A stretch of DNA of 64,000 bases from Bartonella harrusi (GCF_024297065.1 NZ_CP101114.1:620001-684000); one strand, 5' to 3'. Positions 42,872 through 52,399 are shown, counted from the first letter of the stretch. Notes: a model not told the origin generated them from the sequence alone. Program-made: numbers and translations.

Positions 42872-44080
42872 ATGAAGAAGATGAGGGATTCTGATAGAAA
42901 AGACATTTTCACTTTAGGCATTGATTCGAGAACACGCTATTTGGCAAACTTCGCTCTTGCCGTGGGGAGTTTTGCTATTGGTACTGCGGAATTTGTTTCT
43001 ATGGGTTTACAGCCAGAAATGGCACGAAGTTCATCTGTTGATATTCCTACCGCTGGTCAATATATTTCTGCTTATGCATTGGGTGTTGTGATTGGAGCGC
43101 CTCTTTTAGCTGTTGCAACAGCTCAGTTATCACGCAAAACTGTGCTGATAGGATTAATGTTTTTTTATGCGCTGGCAAATATTGCAAGTGCTTTTTTTTC
43201 TGATTTTAGCATCTTAGTAGCGTTGCGGTTTATCAGTGGTCTTCCTCATGGTATCTATTTTGGTCTTGCAACTATGGTTGCAGCTACAATGGTAGAAATG
43301 AATGAACGTTCCAAAGCTGTTGGGTATGTGATGCTTGGTTTAACAATTGCGACCGTTTTGGGAGCACCGAGTGCAACTTGGATTGGTCAACTGGTTGGTT
43401 GGCAGATTGCTTTTGTTCTTGTTGGTGCTATTGCTTTATTATGTTGTTTGCTCGTTTGGAAATTTTTACCTTCAGGTTTGAAGATTACAAAAACAAATTC
43501 TCTACGTGAACTTGGTGCCTTAAAGCAGAAGCAGGTGTGGTTTCTCTTGATGATGGTTTCTGTTGGGGCTTCAGGATTATTTTCTGTTTTCACTTATATT
43601 AAGTCAACATTAATGCATATTTCTGCTGTTTCGCTTGATTTTGTGCCATTTATTATGCCGTTAGTTGGATTTGGTATGGTGATCGGGAATCTTTTAGGAC
43701 CTAAATTAGCAGTGAAAATTGGTATTTCACCATTAATATTTTTTTCGATGCTTTGGAGTACATTTGTTTTTTTTCTTTTTTTCTTTTTATCCCATACTCC
43801 ATTAACAGCTGCATTAGGATGTTTTTTTGTTGGTACTTCTTTTGCAGCTATGCCTTCTATACAAACAAAAATTATGAATGTTACTCTTAATGGGCAGATT
43901 TTGGCAGGAGCATTAATGCAGTCTGCTTTTAATATTGCCAACGCTCTTGGTGCAGAATCTGGAGCACGGGTTTTGAGATTGGGTTATAGTTATGAATATA
44001 CTGCTATTGCGGGGGGGATTTTAACTTTATGGGGATTACTGATTTTCTGCTTCTCATGGTATATGGAAAAGCGTGATTGA
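42872..44080 (+). CDS. MFS transporter, 12-segment drug/sugar efflux type
   Basis: Inner-membrane proton-driven exporter of the DHA1/AraJ-like group, 402 residues. About twelve hydrophobic segments are visible, with the early motif FAIGTAEFVSMGLQPEMA and the motif-A-like loop AQLSRKTVLIGLM after TM2, and GLPHGIYFGLATMVAA in TM4. A second ATG nine bases in is an equally good start. Substrate cannot be told. It converges on another MFS gene of a different subfamily. Confidence 0.85.
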   Translation: MKKMRDSDRKDIFTLGIDSRTRYLANFALAVGSFAIGTAEFVSMGLQPEMARSSSVDIPTAGQYISAYALGVVIGAPLLAVATAQLSRKTVLIGLMFFYALANIASAFFSDFSILVALRFISGLPHGIYFGLATMVAATMVEMNERSKAVGYVMLGLTIATVLGAPSATWIGQLVGWQIAFVLVGAIALLCCLLVWKFLPSGLKITKTNSLRELGALKQKQVWFLLMMVSVGASGLFSVFTYIKSTLMHISAVSLDFVPFIMPLVGFGMVIGNLLGPKLAVKIGISPLIFFSMLWSTFVFFLFFFLSHTPLTAALGCFFVGTSFAAMPSIQTKIMNVTLNGQILAGALMQSAFNIANALGAESGARVLRLGYSYEYTAIAGGILTLWGLLIFCFSWYMEKRD

Positions 44081-44121
44081 CATATTTTATTTTTGAGAGA
44101 GAAAATATTTTTTCGTTTAAT

Positions 44122-45549
44122 TTAGTTTTTTGATTGTCCTATAGGATTTTTAAATATGCGATAGGAAACGCGTAGAGCAAATGGGATACCAAGGAAAAAT
44201 AAAAAACTAATTAGTAGGGTAAGAAGAGTCTCGGCGGCTGAAATCATTCCTCTTATTCCTCCCGGATTAAAGAGGCCAGCAAAATTTGTGATTGTTCCTG
44301 CAAGTGTTGCACTTAATGCAGCTGAAAAGAGTTGTACAGAGATAAATGATTCGCTAGCACGTAGAGCATCCTCATCGTTTGCACATTGTAAGATCCGTGT
44401 TAACAAATGCGGCCATGCTATTCCTGCACTAATCCCGATAGAAAACAATGCTAAGCAAATGATAAAAATATGTTCAGATGTGGAATTTTGCATTGGAATA
44501 AGCCATAAAAGGCTGCTTATACCTAAAAGACTTAATATAGGGGAATATATGATGATGCTGCGAACTTTTTTTGGGGATATACCAGCACTTGATAGGGAAC
44601 CACATGTCCAACCCAAACTCATGAGTGACGCTATATAACCGGCAATAAGTGGGGTTTGCCCATGAAGCTCTTGAAGAAAAAGTGGAAAATAAAGCTCTAT
44701 GCTATACCCGACTGTCGTCATAACGAGTATCAATATATAAATAGGAAAAAACTCTGAAGAGACAGAAAAGGATTTATGCGGCAACATGGGGTGAAGTGTG
44801 GATGTTTCAATCTTTACTAGAACAAGGAAAAGGATCAATCCGATAATTAATCCGCAGATTTGCGTAATTTTGATATTTGTAGCACCACCAGCAGAAATAA
44901 TAAAAATTAATAAGGTGAGTATGAAAAGTTGTAAAAGAGGAAGAGGGGATGTTGGAATCTTTCTTTTATTTTCTTTTGGTAAAACTTTAAGAGCTATAAG
45001 CGAGAAGATTATCGCTAATATGCCAATGATCCAAAAGGATGTTCTCCATGCGCCATAATATACAGAAATACCACCAATAGCTGGACCTAACAAGATTGCT
45101 ATTCCCCACATTCCAGAGATAATACTCAATGCACGTGACCATAAAGATGGACTAAAAGCAAGGCGTATCATAGAATAGGATAGGGATAGTAAAGAACCGC
45201 TTCCAAATCCTTGAATAAAGCGTCCTATTAAAAATAATGGCATATTTGAAGCCATACCGCATATGAAGGTACCAACAGTAAAAATGAGACCAGAAAGCAA
45301 ATAAGCTTTGCGAGGACCTGTTTTTTCTAATATTTTTGTTGCAAGCGAAGTTCCAAAGAGTGATGATATAATAAAAACAGTTGCCACCCAAGAATAATAT
45401 AGCCCACTCCCCATCTCACTTATAAGAGATGGCAAAATAGTAACAACAATATAAACGTTCGTAGCGTGCAATACAACACCACCTGTAAACGTTAAAAAGC
45501 GCGTACCATTTTTACCCAATAAAAGTGCTGACCAGCTTTTTTGTTCCAC
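44122..45549 (-). CDS. MFS transporter, 14-segment DHA2-like drug efflux type
   Basis: Inner-membrane exporter of 475 residues, GTG start. About fourteen membrane segments; the first has NVYIVVTILPSLISEMGSGL, as in the DHA2 drug:H+ antiporters, and the motif C-like stretch GIAILLGPAIGGISVYYGAW is in TM5. Substrate unknown. It lies downstream of icd on the same strand, but a strong terminator separates them, so it likely has its own promoter. Confidence 0.85.
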   Translation of the reverse strand: MEQKSWSALLLGKNGTRFLTFTGGVVLHATNVYIVVTILPSLISEMGSGLYYSWVATVFIISSLFGTSLATKILEKTGPRKAYLLSGLIFTVGTFICGMASNMPLFLIGRFIQGFGSGSLLSLSYSMIRLAFSPSLWSRALSIISGMWGIAILLGPAIGGISVYYGAWRTSFWIIGILAIIFSLIALKVLPKENKRKIPTSPLPLLQLFILTLLIFIISAGGATNIKITQICGLIIGLILFLVLVKIETSTLHPMLPHKSFSVSSEFFPIYILILVMTTVGYSIELYFPLFLQELHGQTPLIAGYIASLMSLGWTCGSLSSAGISPKKVRSIIIYSPILSLLGISSLLWLIPMQNSTSEHIFIICLALFSIGISAGIAWPHLLTRILQCANDEDALRASESFISVQLFSAALSATLAGTITNFAGLFNPGGIRGMISAAETLLTLLISFLFFLGIPFALRVSYRIFKNPIGQSKN

Positions 45550-45613
45550 TGTTTTTTACTATTTAATAAAAAGTTGACTTCCTTCCTTTATAAGGCAATT
45601 ATTTGAATTTGCC

Positions 45614-45656
45614 AAGAAAAACTTCAAAGCTCTTCTTTTGTAGAGCTTTGAAGTTT
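45614..45656 (-). terminator. Intrinsic terminator after icd
   Basis: A perfect 15-bp inverted repeat (AAACTTCAAAGCTCT with AGAGCTTTGAAGTTT, eight-base loop) lies just beyond the icd stop and ends in a T-rich run on the minus strand. It is the strongest hairpin in this half of the window. Confidence 0.9.
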
Positions 45657-45671
45657 AAGTGAAGTGATCAA

Positions 45672-46886
45672 TTAATGGCCTACAGCTTTTTTAAGATTCT
45701 CATCAATTTTATCAAGAAAACCTGTTGTAGAAAGCCATTTTTGTTTGGGTCCAATCAAAAGTGCTAGATCTTTGGTCATAAAACCTTCTTCAACAGTTTT
45801 AATACAAACGTTTTCCAATGTTTTGGCAAAGTTTTTTAATTTCTCATTGTTATCTAGTTTAGCACGGTGTGCTAATCCACGTGTCCATGCAAAAATAGAT
45901 GCAATAGAGTTTGTTGATGTTTCTTCACCTCTTTGGTGCTGACGGTAATGGCGTGTTACTGTGCCATGTGCCGCTTCTGCTTCAACAATTTTGCCATCTG
46001 GTGTCATAAGAACAGAGGTCATGAGACCGAGAGAACCAAAGCCTTGGGCAACAATATCAGATTGAACATCACCATCATAATTTTTACATGCCCATACATA
46101 ACCACCTGACCATTTAAGTGCGGAAGCAACCATATCATCAATAAGACGATGTTCGTAATATAATTTACGATTTTCAAATTCAGTTTTAAATTCTGCATCA
46201 AATATTTCTTGAAAAATATCTTTAAAACGGCCATCGTAAGCTTTCAAAATAGTATTTTTTGTTGAAAGATAGACTGGGACATTTCGTTGTAGTCCATAAT
46301 TAAAAGATGCACGTGCAAAGTCACGAATTGATTCATCAAGATTATACATAGCCATGGCAACCCCTGCACTTGGCGCGTCAAAAATATCATATTCAATGAT
46401 TTGATTATCAACTCCGACAAATTTAATACTTAGTTTTCCTTCGCTGGGAAATGTGAAATCTGTGGCTTTATATTGATCCCCAAAAGCATGGCGGCCAATA
46501 ATAATTGGTTTTGTCCAGGTAGGAACGAGGCGCGGCACATTTTTACAAATAATAGGTTCGCGAAAAATGACACCCCCTAAAATATTACGAATTGTACCAT
46601 TGGGTGATTTCCACATTTTTTTTAAGCTAAATTCTTTAACACGTGCCTCATCCGGTGTGATGGTTGCACATTTCACACCAACCCCATATTTTTTTATAGC
46701 ATTTGCAGAATCGATAGTTACCTGATCATTGGTTGCATCTCGATTCACAACGGAAAGATCATAATATTTAAGTTCAATATCGAGATAGGGGTGGATCAAT
46801 TTATCTTTAATATCTTTCCAGATAATACGGGTCATTTCATCCCCATCGATTTCAACGACGGGATTTTCCACTTTTATCTTTGCCAT
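45672..46886 (-). CDS. icd: NADP-dependent isocitrate dehydrogenase
   Basis: TCA-cycle enzyme making 2-oxoglutarate and NADPH. It has 404 residues of the type shared by alphaproteobacteria and eukaryotes: [20 protein letters not shown] at the start, the substrate-binding [19 protein letters not shown], the metal-site [24 protein letters not shown] segment (aspartates in [10 protein letters not shown]) and [20 protein letters not shown] for NADP binding. AAAAAAGGACTTCTA precedes the ATG. Confidence 0.96.
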   Translation of the reverse strand: MAKIKVENPVVEIDGDEMTRIIWKDIKDKLIHPYLDIELKYYDLSVVNRDATNDQVTIDSANAIKKYGVGVKCATITPDEARVKEFSLKKMWKSPNGTIRNILGGVIFREPIICKNVPRLVPTWTKPIIIGRHAFGDQYKATDFTFPSEGKLSIKFVGVDNQIIEYDIFDAPSAGVAMAMYNLDESIRDFARASFNYGLQRNVPVYLSTKNTILKAYDGRFKDIFQEIFDAEFKTEFENRKLYYEHRLIDDMVASALKWSGGYVWACKNYDGDVQSDIVAQGFGSLGLMTSVLMTPDGKIVEAEAAHGTVTRHYRQHQRGEETSTNSIASIFAWTRGLAHRAKLDNNEKLKNFAKTLENVCIKTVEEGFMTKDLALLIGPKQKWLSTTGFLDKIDENLKKAVGH

Positions 46887-47796
46887 TAGAAGTCCTTTTT
46901 TGTTTGAGTGATATTATTTTTATAACACTTTCAGGTTTATAATGAAAAGTAAAAACAAGGATGATGGAAGCGCAATTTGCGTGTAATATTGTTAGAATAT
47001 ATCCATAATGAATATAAAGTTTTATTAATGCGTTAATTTGTTAAAAAAAGAATATGATCATTACAGAGTTGAATGCAAAAATTTATGCAATAATCATGGG
47101 ATATGTAACTTGTCTCATGTATAGGAAATATTGATTTTTTATTATATTTCATTTAATTGTTTTATAAATTTATATTATTGTGGTTTTTTTTATAGTTTTT
47201 GTAGATGTTATATTCCGTTAATAAATGAATTAGTGAATCTATAAATTTTTGTACTGTTTTAACTCTACAGCCACGTCTCGTTTGTATAGAGAAAGATCAA
47301 GTATGGTTAGAGATAGAGCTATAATTCAAGAAGAGTTGGTAAACATAATTTTTAGATTTTTTTAGAATATTTAGAGAATTCTTAAAATTTTTTACAATCA
47401 GAAGAGATACATAGAGTATAAGGCACCCTTGTACAAAAAATCAGAGGTATATGCATTAATATAGCTTATAAATTTCAGCTTATTATAAAACAGAACTTTC
47501 AAGAAAGATTTTCTTTTCAAGAACCCTCGTTTTATTACTGGTATGTACAGTACAATACTCTTAAGTAGAAAAAACAATTACCATCTTTACAAAGGCAATC
47601 GCTAAATTCTATCCCCTAAACGACATTTACGCATCATAAATCTTTTAAAAATAAATTAAATCAATAAATTACTTGTAATAAAAAAGAATATGGTACGCTC
47701 AAGGGGCAAACAGAGAGTAAATAAAATCAAATAATTATGCCTAATGTAAGGGATTGGGTGGTTGTTGATTCTATTACGTTTTTTTTGCCTCTATCC
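46887..47796. other. AT-rich non-coding region upstream of icd
   Basis: About 910 bp with no supportable gene. It separates core genes from the decayed integrated element. I looked for a tRNA or tRNA 3' end, the usual attachment site of integrases of this type, and found none here. Confidence 0.45.
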
Positions 47797-48875
47797 CTAA
47801 CTTTTTTGGAGCTTTTTTATCGATTCAAGAGCAAGTTTTTTACGATCTGCGCTCTTCGTATAAAGAGATGCCATATTGTCATCTGTCCAGCCAAAAAGTG
47901 CTTTTAGTTATGATATTGTTGCACCTGAATTTGCTGCGCGTGTTGCTGCTAATTTTCTCAAACCATGTGCTGATTTTTTGATACCTGCTTTAATACAGGA
48001 ATTACGAAATAAACCCCCAAAACTTTCTTTGGGTGTTTTGTTTCCACGTCTACCACAAATGAATGTTTTTTCTCCAATAGGACCAATTTTAAGGGTTTCT
48101 TCTAATTCAGGCAAAATGGGAAGAAAAACATCTGTTTTAAATTGGCTCTTTTCTGTTTTTAAGTGAATGATATTCTCTTTAACGTCTTTCCAACCAATGC
48201 GAACAGCATCACCACGACGCAATCCCGTGTAAAGAAGGACATCAATCTAAAGACGTTCATGCGTTCCTAAAGCCCATTTTTGATAATATTTCTCAACATC
48301 CTCTTCTGTCCAAACAGGAAATCCCCCTTTATTTTTAAGAGTAGGTCTTTTGATTCCTAATGCTGGATTGTCTTCTAAAAGACCTTGATCAATAGCCCAT
48401 TTAAAAAGACCATTAAGTGATTTTAGAAAATCTCTAGCCATTGCAGGTGTTTCTTTACGTCGTTCAACACCGGCAATGATATGTTTCTTTTCGATGGCTT
48501 TGTATGGAATATTCCCTATCGAATCACATACCTTCATAAGGATGAATTCTCTTTGTTTTTTGTAGCTTTAGCAAAGTTATGTCAATGGGAGCTGTTAAAA
48601 TATTATTTAATCAGCCATGCAAAAGAACCTTCAACTAGTTTCCCTGTTTTGGATTTAGGAAGGATAAGCCCTTGTAATTGGGCAAGTGTGTTTTTGTAAT
48701 TATCAACAAACTCTTGCGTTCCATAGGTACCTCGTATTCGAATACGTTTGCCATGACCAATACGCACATACCATATAATTTTACCATGGCGTGTGATTTC
48801 TTTAACAAGATGAGGGGGGTGTGGTTTTGGCATTGCAACTTTACATTTGAGAGAGGGCATATTCGTAGTATTCAT
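47797..48875 (-). pseudogene. Tyrosine-family phage integrase, broken
   Basis: Site-specific recombinase remnant of about 360 codons. The N-terminal arm (PHPPHLVKEITRHGKIIWYV), core-binding domain (EDNPALGIKRPTLKN) and catalytic domain are all recognisable: arginine in YTGLRRGDAVRIGW, HGLRK box in SAHGLRKLAATRAANSG, and the tyrosine in MASLYTKSADRKK. Lesions: stops after AWLIK and after NSSH, a frameshift near 48540, TAG at 48247-48249 (before IDVLLYTGLRR), and TAA after GATIS at 47908-47910. It starts in an ATGA overlap with a small upstream ORF. Confidence 0.9.
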
Positions 48876-49060
48876 GTCTTTGACAAATCTAATAATTTGT
48901 TTGGATTCGCGGCGGCGTTTGGTATTGTGATATCGGATTTGAGGTAGATGAGGAGTTCACCAGCAGGTTTGATTTCTATTAATTCGCATCCTTATTTTTT
49001 TGCTTTTCTTAAAGCACGCGCAATAGCTGGTTGTGTTATAGTAGGTGGATGGTGTCCCAT
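48872..49060 (-). pseudogene. Small ORF coupled to the integrase, with an internal stop
   Basis: A 62-codon frame reading MGHHPPTITQPAIARALRKA then a TAA at codon 23 (48992-48994), continuing GCELIEIKPAGELLIYLKSD. Its stop overlaps the integrase ATG (ATGA). Its position and size suggest a small helper or DNA-binding protein of the element. No named family is recognised. The continuation of sensible sequence past the stop supports a recent nonsense mutation. Confidence 0.55.
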
Positions 49061-49097
49061 GTTTATTCCCCTTAATTTAGGTACAATTTGCCCTGTA

Positions 49098-49110
49098 GCG
49101 TGAATCACGC
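49098..49110. promoter_or_regulatory. Palindrome, copy 1 (GCGTGATTCACGC), candidate operator
   Basis: Perfect dyad with 6-bp arms GCGTGA/TCACGC around one central base. It sits 37 bp upstream of the small ORF that precedes the integrase. About 17 flanking bases on one side also match copy 2 at 51161-51173. Likely a binding site for an element-encoded regulator, by analogy with phage operators. Confidence 0.5.
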
Positions 49111-49196
49111 ATTTCTTGAAAGTTGTCATGAGAGTGTGGGGGTGCTGGGAAACATATGGAGCTTTCCCATTTTTAAAAAATTTGTATGCTTATTTT

Positions 49197-49685
49197 TTAG
49201 ATGTGCCGAATTTCATATTTCCAATCCTGTAATTGTGTAAGAGCCAAGGCTATTTGCCCTCTATGGCACATGCATACATTGGCTTCAAAACAAGTAATTG
49301 CAACGCGCTTTTTGTTTAAAAAGACTTGATATCATGTGTTTATTGCACACAAATGATTTTTGAGTGTTGTCTTTTGATATTCTTCAAAAAGACGTTCGTA
49401 ATCTTTTTGTGTTTTCAAATTTTGTCGTTTTTCAGAGGCAATGCCAAGCTCAGGCATATGCATATATTCAATATTAATGTTGTTTACAGCTTTCTCCAAT
49501 TGTCTTTTCGAAAACCCATGTTTTCTACTTATTGGATTTCTACGAACATCACATAAAGTTTTGATATTGTTTTCTATGAGACAATCAAGATAATTCTCAA
49601 GGGACTTTCCTTCATAGCCAATTGTAAAAAAACAAGCTTTCTCATCTTTAGCTGGGTGTAGGATACTCTGTTTGATATTACACAC
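49197..49685 (-). pseudogene. DUF488-family protein with an in-frame TGA
   Basis: The N-terminal part (FFTIGYEGKSLENYLDCLIEN, shortened: TIGYEGKSLENYL; CDVRRNPISRKHGFSK) is the DUF488 family signature. After codon 117 a TGA at 49332-49334 interrupts it, but the same frame continues with RVAITCFEANVCMCHRGQIA, the normal C-terminal motif, to TAA at 49197. Full length would be 162 codons. Function of DUF488 is not established; some members sit in mobile elements. The TGA could be read through, but in this setting it is more simply a nonsense mutation. Confidence 0.8.
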
Positions 49686-49745
49686 GTTTTACTTCCTTAC
49701 ATAAATGGGCGGGGGTGCTGAGAGGAGGAGAGCACCCCCATAGGG

Positions 49746-50369
49746 TTATGCAGCTTTTGTCAAGATCTGCTTCATGTCTTGCTCTATTTCTGCTAAAAAG
49801 ACCTCGACTGCTTTAGTAATCTGTTCAATTTGTTCATCATCACGGTGGATGCGTTGGATTTTCATACGCAAGTGAGATGATCTCCCTACAAATTGTGGAT
49901 TATAGCTAATGAAATGACACCATTTGCGCCCTGTACAAGCCATTTGGAATTGCATCTGCGCTCTGTATTCAGTTTTAATCTCGTCATACATAAAAAAACG
50001 AAGATGCGTCGTCGATTGTGGACATTTGACTTCAATTAAACCGTCTTCACCAATCAAACCATCAGGGCTAGCTCCCGCCATCTCTATGATAGGATGTGGT
50101 ATAAAACCGCATTTTATGACATCGGCATCATAAATGAATTCATATTCTTTCAGGGCATCCTCTTCATGTTCAATCCCCCATTGCATAGATGGTGTTATAT
50201 AAGATTGGCTTATTTCCCCTGTTAAGCGTTCTGTCATGAGTTTCATTTTGTAGTCTTCATATTTACTTGTCGGCAATCCTTTGGCTGTTCTACTGAGGAC
50301 ATTGTAAACATTAGACGCGGTAACTTTCCCTAACCTTGCTTGAAACCATTCTGCTGTTCTTTGTTCCAT
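49746..50369 (-). CDS. YqaJ-family viral recombinase/exonuclease
   Basis: Phage-type 5'-3' exonuclease of the lambda-Exo-like PD-(D/E)xK group, 207 residues. It begins MEQRTAEWFQARLGKVTASN, the YqaJ N-terminus. The active-site residues are in GASPDGLIGEDGLIEVKCPQ (aspartate, then glutamate and lysine). It resects DNA ends for the annealing protein. It starts one base after the stop of the ERF gene, so the two form an operon. The frame shows no lesions. Confidence 0.88.
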   Translation of the reverse strand: MEQRTAEWFQARLGKVTASNVYNVLSRTAKGLPTSKYEDYKMKLMTERLTGEISQSYITPSMQWGIEHEEDALKEYEFIYDADVIKCGFIPHPIIEMAGASPDGLIGEDGLIEVKCPQSTTHLRFFMYDEIKTEYRAQMQFQMACTGRKWCHFISYNPQFVGRSSHLRMKIQRIHRDDEQIEQITKAVEVFLAEIEQDMKQILTKAA

Positions 50370-50370
50370 A

Positions 50371-51126
50371 TTACACCGCCGTTTGTTGTTGTGTTGATGC
50401 CATTTGCTTATTTTGTTTATCTTTTAAAAGGTGCAAAATGGTTTGTGCTTTCTGATCAGAGATATCGTCAAGCGTTTCAACATTCGCATAAGAAAGTATC
50501 TTTTTTTCTTCTACCTTTGTTTGTACCATAAGCCTTCCGATTTCATTGATTTGTTGGGGAAAAGCTGGTTTTTCAGGCATATTCCCATCTGTATCGTCTT
50601 CTTTGCTTGCGACGTTAAGAAGCATGCCTAACAGATATCTGCGTGCATAAGTGATAGTAGAATCAAGAGATTGAATGACGGATTTGCATCTTTTAGCATC
50701 ATAAGGAAATTTCCCTTCTGTCGATATTTTGTTTCCTGATGGATGTGTTAAAGTCATTTCTATGACGATATTGTCATGATTTTGTTCTTTGATACGAGAA
50801 AACAAAGCGAAGTGGTATTTTGAAAGGGTCTCCTTTACAGCATCAATATGCTGATCAAGGGTAGCGTATTGGCTATTTGTATGAGTATTTATAGAGTTTT
50901 TCTGGATATTTTGATATTGCGTTTGCATTAAAGAAAGATCACGGACAAAGTTTTGGTAATTCTGTCGTTCTATTTCCTTTTCTCTCAAGGAGATAAGCCG
51001 TTCGAGACGATCCATATCAACATCATTTTCTAGGGCTCTTGTTAAAATGAGATCCATAGCTGTTTGTTTAACTGCTAAATTTGGATTTTCTTTAACTTCT
51101 GTTAGGTTCGTGTTTTGTTCATTCAT
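50371..51126 (-). CDS. ERF-family single-strand annealing protein
   Basis: Phage recombinase that anneals single strands, comparable in role to Red beta. It has 251 residues from the ATG at 51126 (MNEQNTNLTEVKEN), which has ATGGAGGAAAACATA before it; an upstream GTG at 51171 in the same frame lies inside the palindrome and is not preferred. The ERF core is YATLDQHIDAVKETLSKY through TITYARRYLLGMLLNVAS and the acidic KEDDTDG. It is paired with the YqaJ exonuclease. No lesions are seen although the neighbouring genes are broken. Confidence 0.88.
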   Translation of the reverse strand: MNEQNTNLTEVKENPNLAVKQTAMDLILTRALENDVDMDRLERLISLREKEIERQNYQNFVRDLSLMQTQYQNIQKNSINTHTNSQYATLDQHIDAVKETLSKYHFALFSRIKEQNHDNIVIEMTLTHPSGNKISTEGKFPYDAKRCKSVIQSLDSTITYARRYLLGMLLNVASKEDDTDGNMPEKPAFPQQINEIGRLMVQTKVEEKKILSYANVETLDDISDQKAQTILHLLKDKQNKQMASTQQQTAV

Positions 51127-51160
51127 TATGTTTTCCTCCATTGCGCACAATTCACCCGTT

Positions 51161-51173
51161 GCGTGAATCACGC
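51161..51173. promoter_or_regulatory. Palindrome, copy 2 (GCGTGATTCACGC), candidate operator
   Basis: Identical 13-bp dyad to 49098-49110, located 35 bp upstream of the preferred ATG of the ERF gene. The flank at 51145-51160 (GCACAATTCACCCGTT) matches the copy-1 flank GTACAATTTGCCCTGTA with one gap. Both copies lie at the same kind of place and in the same orientation relative to the gene they precede. Confidence 0.5.
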
Positions 51174-51200
51174 TTTTGTTAAAATGGTTGTTGTTTGTTG

Positions 51201-51641
51201 CTAGAAAGGATTATCGAACTCTGTTGAAGAGTCGCCGTTCTGGTCGGTCATAGTTTGTTCACAAGCCTCTGAATTATCATAAATTTTTGTATTGCCATAA
51301 ATTCTTGAATCATTATCAATAATCACGTTTCCATAGATTTGTGTGCTTCCAAAAATATGACCTCCATATATTTTGACGTTATTATAAATTTTTGCATTAT
51401 AAGCAATTTGTGCGTTATCAAAAATCTTAGTGCTATCAAAAATCTTAGCAAAGAAACACGCCTTGGCATCATTATAAATCCAACAATCGTTTTCATGACT
51501 TAAATTGTCTTCATCCTCTATAAAGCCGCCAAGATCACCTGCTTTGACATCTCCAAAGTCTTTCAATGCACGAATTCGGTAAAGCGTAACATATCCATCA
51601 AACTCAATTTCTTCATCAGTAAGTTCGTATTTCTTTTCCAT
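51201..51641 (-). CDS. Left-handed beta-helix (hexapeptide-repeat) protein, YdcK-like, copy 1
   Basis: A protein of 146 residues. The N-terminal module LYRIRALKDFGDVKAGDLGG and the following NLSHENDCWIYNDAKA is shared with the two paralogues upstream. Then come six-residue repeats of the pattern [IV]-x-x-N/S-[AT]-x (for example KIFDSTKIFDNAQIAYNAKI), which predict a left-handed parallel beta-helix. It ends in a polar tail. General architecture resembles E. coli YdcK; molecular role unknown. It is 75 bp upstream of the ERF gene on the same strand. Confidence 0.75.
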   Translation of the reverse strand: MEKKYELTDEEIEFDGYVTLYRIRALKDFGDVKAGDLGGFIEDEDNLSHENDCWIYNDAKACFFAKIFDSTKIFDNAQIAYNAKIYNNVKIYGGHIFGSTQIYGNVIIDNDSRIYGNTKIYDNSEACEQTMTDQNGDSSTEFDNPF

Positions 51642-51655
51642 GATGAAAGCAGCCC

Positions 51656-52399
51656 CTATCTTAAAACGGTGTGATTACCAGAAACTTTTGTATTTCCAGT
51701 TATTTTGGCTTGATCACAAACAATAGCACCACCAAACACACGGGCATTTCCAGAGATTTCTGCGTGACCACCAACTTTAGCTTTTTCAGAAACATGTGCA
51801 CCTTCGTGGACTACGGCATAGCCATAAACCTTAGCCTTTCCAAAAACACGTGCATCATCTGCAATACATGCGGATTCAAAAACACAAGCATCATCAAAAA
51901 TTTCTGCGTTCTGTGAAATTATTGCATTACCACTAATCTTTGCATCATGGTATATTCGTGCATTCCCAGAAACAAAAGCTTTATCGCACACTTTTGCGTT
52001 GCCATAAATTTTTGCAAGTATTTGGACACTGGCATTACCGGAAACTTTTGCATGATTGAAAATGTGCACAGCACCCAAAATTTGTGCATCATCGAAAATT
52101 GTTGCGTTATTATAAACCAATGCACCATCTTTGATTAGTTCATTGCCATAGACTTCAGCATTCTCAAAAACCTTTGCACTATCTCCAACCCAACAATCAC
52201 CCTCATGAGAGAGGTTGCTTTCATTTTCGATAAAACCACCCAATTGACCAGCCTTTACATCATCAAAATCCCTTAAAGCTTTAATGCGATAAAGATTTAT
52301 AGGCACAAATTTACCATCCTTATTTTGGTAAATTTCTTTGATTTCATTTGTGATTTCATATTTTTTAGTTACAACTGTACTAATTATGAGAAAACCCAA
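51656..52399 (-). CDS. Left-handed beta-helix (hexapeptide-repeat) protein, YdcK-like, copy 2
   Basis: The longest copy, 247 residues as read from TTG at 52399. No ATG is near the conserved start (TKKYEITNEIKEIYQNKDG), so the true start is uncertain and the 5' end may be slightly damaged. The N-module LYRIKALRDFDDVKAGQLGG and NLSHEGDCWVGDSAKV is followed by about 25 near-perfect hexapeptides such as VSGNAR, IYHDAK, ISGNAI, VFGKAK. Such coils often form trimeric acyltransferases, but no catalytic histidine loop is evident. It lies 14 bp upstream of copy 1. Confidence 0.72.
   Translation of the reverse strand: MGFLIISTVVTKKYEITNEIKEIYQNKDGKFVPINLYRIKALRDFDDVKAGQLGGFIENESNLSHEGDCWVGDSAKVFENAEVYGNELIKDGALVYNNATIFDDAQILGAVHIFNHAKVSGNASVQILAKIYGNAKVCDKAFVSGNARIYHDAKISGNAIISQNAEIFDDACVFESACIADDARVFGKAKVYGYAVVHEGAHVSEKAKVGGHAEISGNARVFGGAIVCDQAKITGNTKVSGNHTVLR

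Noticed and set aside
46887..47796. tRNA gene or tRNA fragment as attachment site for the integrase
   Set aside because: No cloverleaf, TTCGANTC-type loop or CCA end was recognised next to the integrase remnant.
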